From an uncultured Phascolarctobacterium sp. (GTDB taxonomy: Bacteria > Bacillota > Negativicutes > Acidaminococcales > Acidaminococcaceae), in assembly GCA_900554395.1 (NCBI GenBank), contig USHB01000052.1, positions 1-9,177 of the forward strand: 9,177 nucleotides of DNA. The letters are read 5' to 3'. The stretch's first letter is position 1. Each line of letters opens with the position of its first letter. Shown piece by piece: positions 6,157 through 9,177 of this stretch. The position numbers and the translations under genes are program-made. A model generated the notes under the pieces. That model was given only the letters and a program-made list of their open reading frames with translations. It was not told the DNA's origin and did not search any database.

Positions 6157-6610
6157 TTTTTTCCACTTCCCCGCAAAGTTTTTCGTAACGCGCGCCCTGC
6201 GGCTTAAAAATAATTTTACGCCCGGCGCCTTCAATTTCTATCGTAATATGCAAATATTCTTCCGGCAGCTCGCTTAAAAACAGTTCGCCCCATTCTACAA
6301 CCGTCACGCCGTCCGTGCCACAGTATTCGCCAAAGCCGGTGTTGTACAGTTCGTCCGCATCCTGTATGCGGTACAAGTCAAAATGGCGCATCTGGAGCCT
6401 GCCTTCGTACACATTCATTATGGCAAAGGTAGGGCTGTTTACATCTGCCGTATCGGCGCCGAGCCCGGCGGCAATACCACGCGAGAGCAGCGTTTTGCCT
6501 GCGCCCAAATCCCCTGTCAGGCAGTATACATCGCCATCATCCGCAAGGCTGCCCAAAAGTCGCCCAAGAGCTTCTGTCGCAGCACTGTCTTTACAATAAA
6601 TTTCCATCAT
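6137..6610 (-). CDS. tsaE: tRNA threonylcarbamoyladenosine biosynthesis ATPase TsaE
   Basis: The 157-residue product is TsaE, a P-loop ATPase that resets or activates the TsaB-TsaD complex during t6A synthesis. The Walker A motif is GDLGAGKT (33-40), followed by SPTFAIMNVYEG (59-70), the family HFDLYR (76-81) and VVEWGE (104-109). Length is typical. Two consecutive ATG codons start the frame (6610 and 6607). AAGGA at 6616-6620 is 5 nt from the first and 8 nt from the second, so the second may be used. It is the first gene of the tsaE-tsaB-rimI-tsaD operon. A terminator-like hairpin lies only 23 nt upstream of the first ATG, leaving little room for a separate promoter. Expression may depend on readthrough or on a promoter inside the end of the preceding gene. 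Confidence 0.96.
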   Translation of the reverse strand: MMEIYCKDSAATEALGRLLGSLADDGDVYCLTGDLGAGKTLLSRGIAAGLGADTADVNSPTFAIMNVYEGRLQMRHFDLYRIQDADELYNTGFGEYCGTDGVTVVEWGELFLSELPEEYLHITIEIEGAGRKIIFKPQGARYEKLCGEVEKNAGTVD

Positions 6611-6633
6611 AAAAATCCTTTCTCCGTAATGCC

Positions 6634-6664
6634 AAAAAGCAGTACCGGAACTTGCCGGTACTGC
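6634..6664 (-). terminator. Intrinsic terminator after the GerMN lipoprotein gene
   Basis: On the minus strand, a perfect 10-bp stem GCAGTACCGG/CCGGTACTGC (plus 6639-6648 and 6655-6664) with a 6-nt loop CAAGTT is followed at once by five T's (plus 6634-6638). It lies 5 nt beyond the GerMN stop codon. It should end or attenuate transcription from the amidase/GerMN unit before tsaE. Confidence 0.85.
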
Positions 6665-6669
6665 CCCTG

Positions 6670-7200
6670 TTATTTTGCTATCATGTCTGTATCGCGCTCA
6701 AAGGCGTCCAATAAATCAATATGCCCTTTTATGCTGCCTTCCTTTTTGCCCTCAATCAAAAAGTTTACTTCTTTAATTTCGGGAAACTCCGTCAGCGTAT
6801 TAGTAATGGCGTCAGTCAGCATCATCTCGGTGTACGAGCCGGCTTCGATATTGTAAATTTCCTTGCTTAAATCAACAACTGCCACGCCTTTATCAACCGT
6901 CAGGCTGCGGATTTTCAAATCTTTCGGGAAGCCGTTAATCAGCTTTTTATCCTGCGGCTGCGTACTTATCAAAGCATTTAAAGCCAACAGCGGCAAGTTC
7001 TTTTCTTCGCCTTCCACGGTTACTTTTTCGGCATAAAGCAGTTCCGTGCCGTCAGCGGGCAGGCGGTAAACAGTTACCGTGTATTTACCGGTCTGCGCCT
7101 GCGTACCCTGCGGCATGGCAGGTTTTACGTCCTGCGTGCAGGCGGCCGTCAGCAAAGTCATTAGTACCACGCAGAGTACTGCAAAAAATTTTTTCAGCAT
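6670..7200 (-). CDS. GerMN-domain lipoprotein
   Basis: The 176-residue product has a positively charged start (MLKK), a hydrophobic stretch (5-18) and a lipobox ending TAAC with lipidated C21, so it should be a membrane-anchored lipoprotein. Residues about 40-165 match the GerMN domain: YTVTVYRLPADGTELLYAEKV, the LLALNALI helix (71-78), the FPKDLKIRSLTVDKGVAVVDLS block (91-112) and the closing IKGHIDL (157-163). GerMN domains occur in spore germination protein GerM and in lipoproteins of non-sporulating bacteria, where the role is poorly known but envelope-linked. GGAGGG (7208-7213) lies 7 nt before the ATG. It starts 14 nt after the amidase stop codon, so the two are co-transcribed and may act together on peptidoglycan. 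The name GerM is not warranted without proof of sporulation. Confidence 0.88.
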   Translation of the reverse strand: MLKKFFAVLCVVLMTLLTAACTQDVKPAMPQGTQAQTGKYTVTVYRLPADGTELLYAEKVTVEGEEKNLPLLALNALISTQPQDKKLINGFPKDLKIRSLTVDKGVAVVDLSKEIYNIEAGSYTEMMLTDAITNTLTEFPEIKEVNFLIEGKKEGSIKGHIDLLDAFERDTDMIAK

Positions 7201-7214
7201 ATTAGTACCCTCCG

Positions 7215-8381
7215 TTAATCAAAATAATCTTCAATGCCGTCGGCAATGGATTTTGCCAGTTTGTTAATATACCAGTTGCTCTTCATCAGTTTTTCTTCTT
7301 TAGGATTGGAGATAAAGGCAAGTTCCAGCAGCGTTGAAGGCATGCTGCAGCGTTTGTTTACATAAAAGTTTGCTTTGCGGATACCTAAATCATCCAGGCC
7401 GAAGTTTTTAACAAGCCTGTCCTGCACAGCCTGTGCCAGACGGGCATCGTTATTTGTTTTGGGATAATAGTAAGACGTGAAGCCGCCTACGCTCTTATTG
7501 GTAGAGGAGTTGATATGGATGCTTACAAAAATATCGGCATCGTTATCTTCCGCTACATCAACACGCGCCTGCAATTCCTGCACGTCGCTGGCCCCCGGGC
7601 CGTATACATCCTTATCGGTAGTGCGCGTCATGCTTACTTTAGCGCCTTTTTTCTTTAATAATTCCTGTACTTTTTTGGTAATTTTTAAAGTTACATCCTT
7701 TTCGCGTGTGCCGCTGGCGCCGATAGCACCCGGGTCGCTGCCGCCGTGTCCGGCATCAAGGGCAATTTTTTTGCCTTTCAGCCCGCCACTAGTTTTATAC
7801 CCGTCTGATTTGGATGTTTTCTTTTCCTCTTTCTTTTCTACCGCCTGCTTTTTGGGAACGGTTACTTTAGGCGTAGTAGCTTTGGGAACCGTTGCTTTTG
7901 GCGTGGTTGCTGCCGGTTTGGCAGTTTCGGTTTTAGCCGGTGTTGTTTTGGGAATTACCACGCTCGGAGTTGCGGTTTTATCCGCGGTAATATCTACAAC
8001 CAAGCGGTTCGGGCGTTTGGTTACGGGGTCATTTTTTAACGTAAACGCATTGTAATCCTGCGTACCGATAGTGCGGGTAAGCGGGAGTTTAAGCACCGTT
8101 TTGCCGGGGCTGCCCGATACCGTCATCGTCGGCGCAAGCGTGCTGCGCATTTTAAAACTGCGCGTAACCTTGGAGTTTAAATCCGCATTAAGCGTTACCA
8201 GCATTGTCTGCCCCTGAAAACTGATATTGTAGCCCGGTGCGGAATCCAAATCCACAACAAGGCGCAGTACGTTATATCTGTCAAGCCCCCAGCGCACATC
8301 AGTTACTTCTGCCGCATAAGCGGAAACGCAGGCAAAAATACTTATTATAAATAATAGTAAGCTAATTATTTTTTTGTGCAA
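7215..8381 (-). CDS. Secreted N-acetylmuramoyl-L-alanine amidase (AMIN + amidase_3)
   Basis: The 388-residue product cleaves the amide bond between MurNAc and L-Ala in peptidoglycan. A signal peptide spans 1-23 (MHKKIISLLLFIISIF, then SAYA before the cut). An AMIN domain (about 25-133) should target it to the wall. A Lys/Pro/Thr-rich linker (135-200) follows, including a duplicated 10-residue unit. The amidase_3 domain (204-385) has zinc ligands H212 (DAGHGG), E227 (TREKD) and H289 (SIHIN), plus catalytic E353 (LLELAFISN). I chose TTG 8381 as start because AAAGGAG (8390-8396) lies 8 nt upstream. The alternative GTG at 8390 overlaps that ribosome binding site and so cannot use it. A promoter lies at 8417-8445. 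It heads a unit with the GerMN lipoprotein. It resembles CwlC/AmiC-type enzymes, but the exact role (division or turnover) is open. Confidence 0.94.
   Translation of the reverse strand: MHKKIISLLLFIISIFACVSAYAAEVTDVRWGLDRYNVLRLVVDLDSAPGYNISFQGQTMLVTLNADLNSKVTRSFKMRSTLAPTMTVSGSPGKTVLKLPLTRTIGTQDYNAFTLKNDPVTKRPNRLVVDITADKTATPSVVIPKTTPAKTETAKPAATTPKATVPKATTPKVTVPKKQAVEKKEEKKTSKSDGYKTSGGLKGKKIALDAGHGGSDPGAIGASGTREKDVTLKITKKVQELLKKKGAKVSMTRTTDKDVYGPGASDVQELQARVDVAEDNDADIFVSIHINSSTNKSVGGFTSYYYPKTNNDARLAQAVQDRLVKNFGLDDLGIRKANFYVNKRCSMPSTLLELAFISNPKEEKLMKSNWYINKLAKSIADGIEDYFD
7851..7910 (-). repeat. Tandem 30-bp repeat coding for the amidase linker
   Basis: The halves 7851-7880 and 7881-7910 match at 25 of 30 bases and code for ATTPKATVPK followed by ATTPKVTVPK. 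It extends a flexible, positively charged spacer between the AMIN and catalytic domains. Such coding repeats can vary in copy number between strains. Confidence 0.8.
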
Positions 8382-8416
8382 GCCCGTCACTCCTTTATCA
8401 CGTTGTTAGCTAAATA

Positions 8417-8445
8417 ATTTTATCATTTTTACAAAGTTCTGTAAA
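8417..8445 (-). promoter_or_regulatory. Sigma-A-type promoter for the amidase/GerMN unit
   Basis: On the minus strand, TTTACA (plus 8440-8445) and TAAAAT (plus 8417-8422) are separated by exactly 17 bp. Each hexamer matches five of six consensus bases. The start would fall near 8410, giving a leader of about 29 nt before the TTG at 8381. It sits in the 95-bp gap (8382-8476) after the hydrate dehydratase gene, which otherwise shows no gene. Confidence 0.7.
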
Positions 8446-8476
8446 TAAATGCAGGCTTTTCTGCCGCAAATTTCAC

Positions 8477-9177
8477 TTAAATTTCGCCATTTTCCACCAT
8501 ACGGCGCGCTTCCGGAACAAAATCCGCCAGTTCTCCCGCCGCAATGCCAATGCAGCCGTCTGCCAAAAGTTCACCTGCCAGCCCGTGCAGATACACACCG
8601 CAAACAGCGGCGGCTTCCGCTTCTATGCCCTGCGCGCACAGCCCTGCGATAACGCCGGTAAGCACATCTCCGCAGCCGCCGGTTGCCATAGCGCTTGTGC
8701 CAGTGGTGTTTACGTAAACCGTGCCGTCCGGGCAGCCGATAACGGTCGGCGCGCCTTTAAGCACCAGTACGCAGTTCCATTCGGCTGCGTATTTTTGCGC
8801 AAGTTCAACGCGGCGCGCATCAACTTCGGCAGCGCTTAAACCGCACAAACGCGCCATTTCGCCCGGGTGGGGCGTTAAAATTTTGGTGCATTTAAGCTGA
8901 GGCAGGGTTTCCACGCTGCGGCTTAAAGCTGTCAGCGCATCAGCGTCGATAACCGCCGTGCCTTCATAGCTTTGCAAAATATTCATAATTACTTCGCCGG
9001 TGGCTTCACTGGTACCAAGCCCCGGGCCGATGGCAAGCACATCGGCTTTAGCTGCGGCGTCAAGCACTTCGGCAGCGGCGCCACCGCCCAAAACTCCGGG
9101 CATACGTTCTATTAATCCTTTAACCATAACTTCTGTAAGTTTTACCGCCAAAACTTCACGCGAGCACAGCGGCGTAT
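8477..9177 (-). CDS. nnrD: ADP-dependent NAD(P)H-hydrate dehydratase, 5' end cut by the window
   Basis: This ribokinase-fold enzyme repairs hydrated NAD(P)H by ATP- or ADP-driven dehydration. The visible 233 codons include GPGLGT (9028-9011), VIDADALTAL, LTPHPGEMA (near 8875-8850), VLKGAPTVI, the family GTSAMATGGCGDVLTG block (catalytic Asp near 8668) and GVYLHGLAG, ending at TAA 8477-8479. The frame stays open to the window edge, with TPLCSREV before the in-frame TTG at 9151. That TTG is not the start, because the family continues upstream with its glycine-rich N-terminus. In many bacteria this domain is fused to an N-terminal NAD(P)H-hydrate epimerase (NnrE/YjeF_N). Whether that applies here lies outside the window. 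I see no strong terminator after it, so it may be read through into the amidase gene. Confidence 0.93.
   Translation of the reverse strand, partial: TPLCSREVLAVKLTEVMVKGLIERMPGVLGGGAAAEVLDAAAKADVLAIGPGLGTSEATGEVIMNILQSYEGTAVIDADALTALSRSVETLPQLKCTKILTPHPGEMARLCGLSAAEVDARRVELAQKYAAEWNCVLVLKGAPTVIGCPDGTVYVNTTGTSAMATGGCGDVLTGVIAGLCAQGIEAEAAAVCGVYLHGLAGELLADGCIGIAAGELADFVPEARRMVENGEI

Noticed and set aside
6639..6664. Hexaloop hairpin as an ANTAR target
   Set aside because: The loop on the transcribed strand is CAAGTT: G is at position 4 but position 1 is C instead of A, and there is no second hairpin upstream. It is better explained as a plain terminator.
6665..6730. Promoter for tsaE inside the GerMN gene
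   Set aside because: A TTGAGC on the minus strand has no good -10 at 16-18 bp. It is not strong enough to report.
7477..8055. Long plus-strand open frame opposite the amidase gene
   Set aside because: It is the antisense shadow of a strongly supported amidase with intact catalytic residues. The frame is kept open by the Lys/Pro/Thr-rich linker codons and has no ribosome binding site.
8446..8480. Terminator after the hydrate dehydratase gene
   Set aside because: Only a 3-4 bp GC stem can be formed (GCAG/CTGC) and no U-run follows closely, so it is too weak to call.

Overview
The window looks like chromosomal DNA from a member of the Bacillota (Firmicutes). Supporting signs are strong purine-rich ribosome binding sites, a PdtaS/PdtaR-like histidine kinase with an ANTAR regulator, a compact tsaE-tsaB-rimI-tsaD operon, and a GerMN-domain lipoprotein beside an AMIN/amidase_3 cell-wall hydrolase. 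The AMIN amidase and the style of the genes would fit a diderm class such as Negativicutes, but this is inference and cannot be settled by reading alone. There are no phage, transposon or CRISPR signs.

Layout. The left edge (1-146) has two back-to-back extended -10 promoters, one firing out of the window and one firing into a two-gene plus-strand unit: a DedA-family membrane protein (147-788) and a threonine-aldolase-family PLP enzyme (806-1840). This unit converges on a minus-strand unit at a bidirectional terminator (1851-1880). Everything to the right is on the minus strand. In transcription order, from the right edge, it runs: NAD(P)H-hydrate dehydratase (cut by the window end), a good sigma-A-type promoter, a secreted N-acetylmuramoyl-L-alanine amidase, a GerMN lipoprotein, a hairpin terminator, tsaE, tsaB, rimI, tsaD, a 172-bp intergenic region, a cytosolic sensor histidine kinase, and its ANTAR response regulator.

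How the genes work together. TsaE, TsaB and TsaD are three of the bacterial factors that complete the t6A modification at tRNA position 37; RimI is an N-terminal acetyltransferase that often rides in the same operon. The amidase and GerMN protein form an envelope pair. The kinase and ANTAR protein form a two-component system whose output is expected to be RNA binding and antitermination, not DNA binding.

The most striking item is the intergenic region 3837-4008. Between 3878 and 3981 it carries five exact matches to the DnaA-box consensus TTWTNCACA and three more with one mismatch, all on the plus strand and mostly spaced 9 or 12 bp apart, so that alternate boxes repeat every 21 bp. The cluster lies next to an AT-rich stretch and over the likely promoter of the kinase gene. 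It may be a DnaA titration or regulatory site, a DnaA-controlled promoter for the two-component system, or, less likely from gene orientation, a replication origin element.
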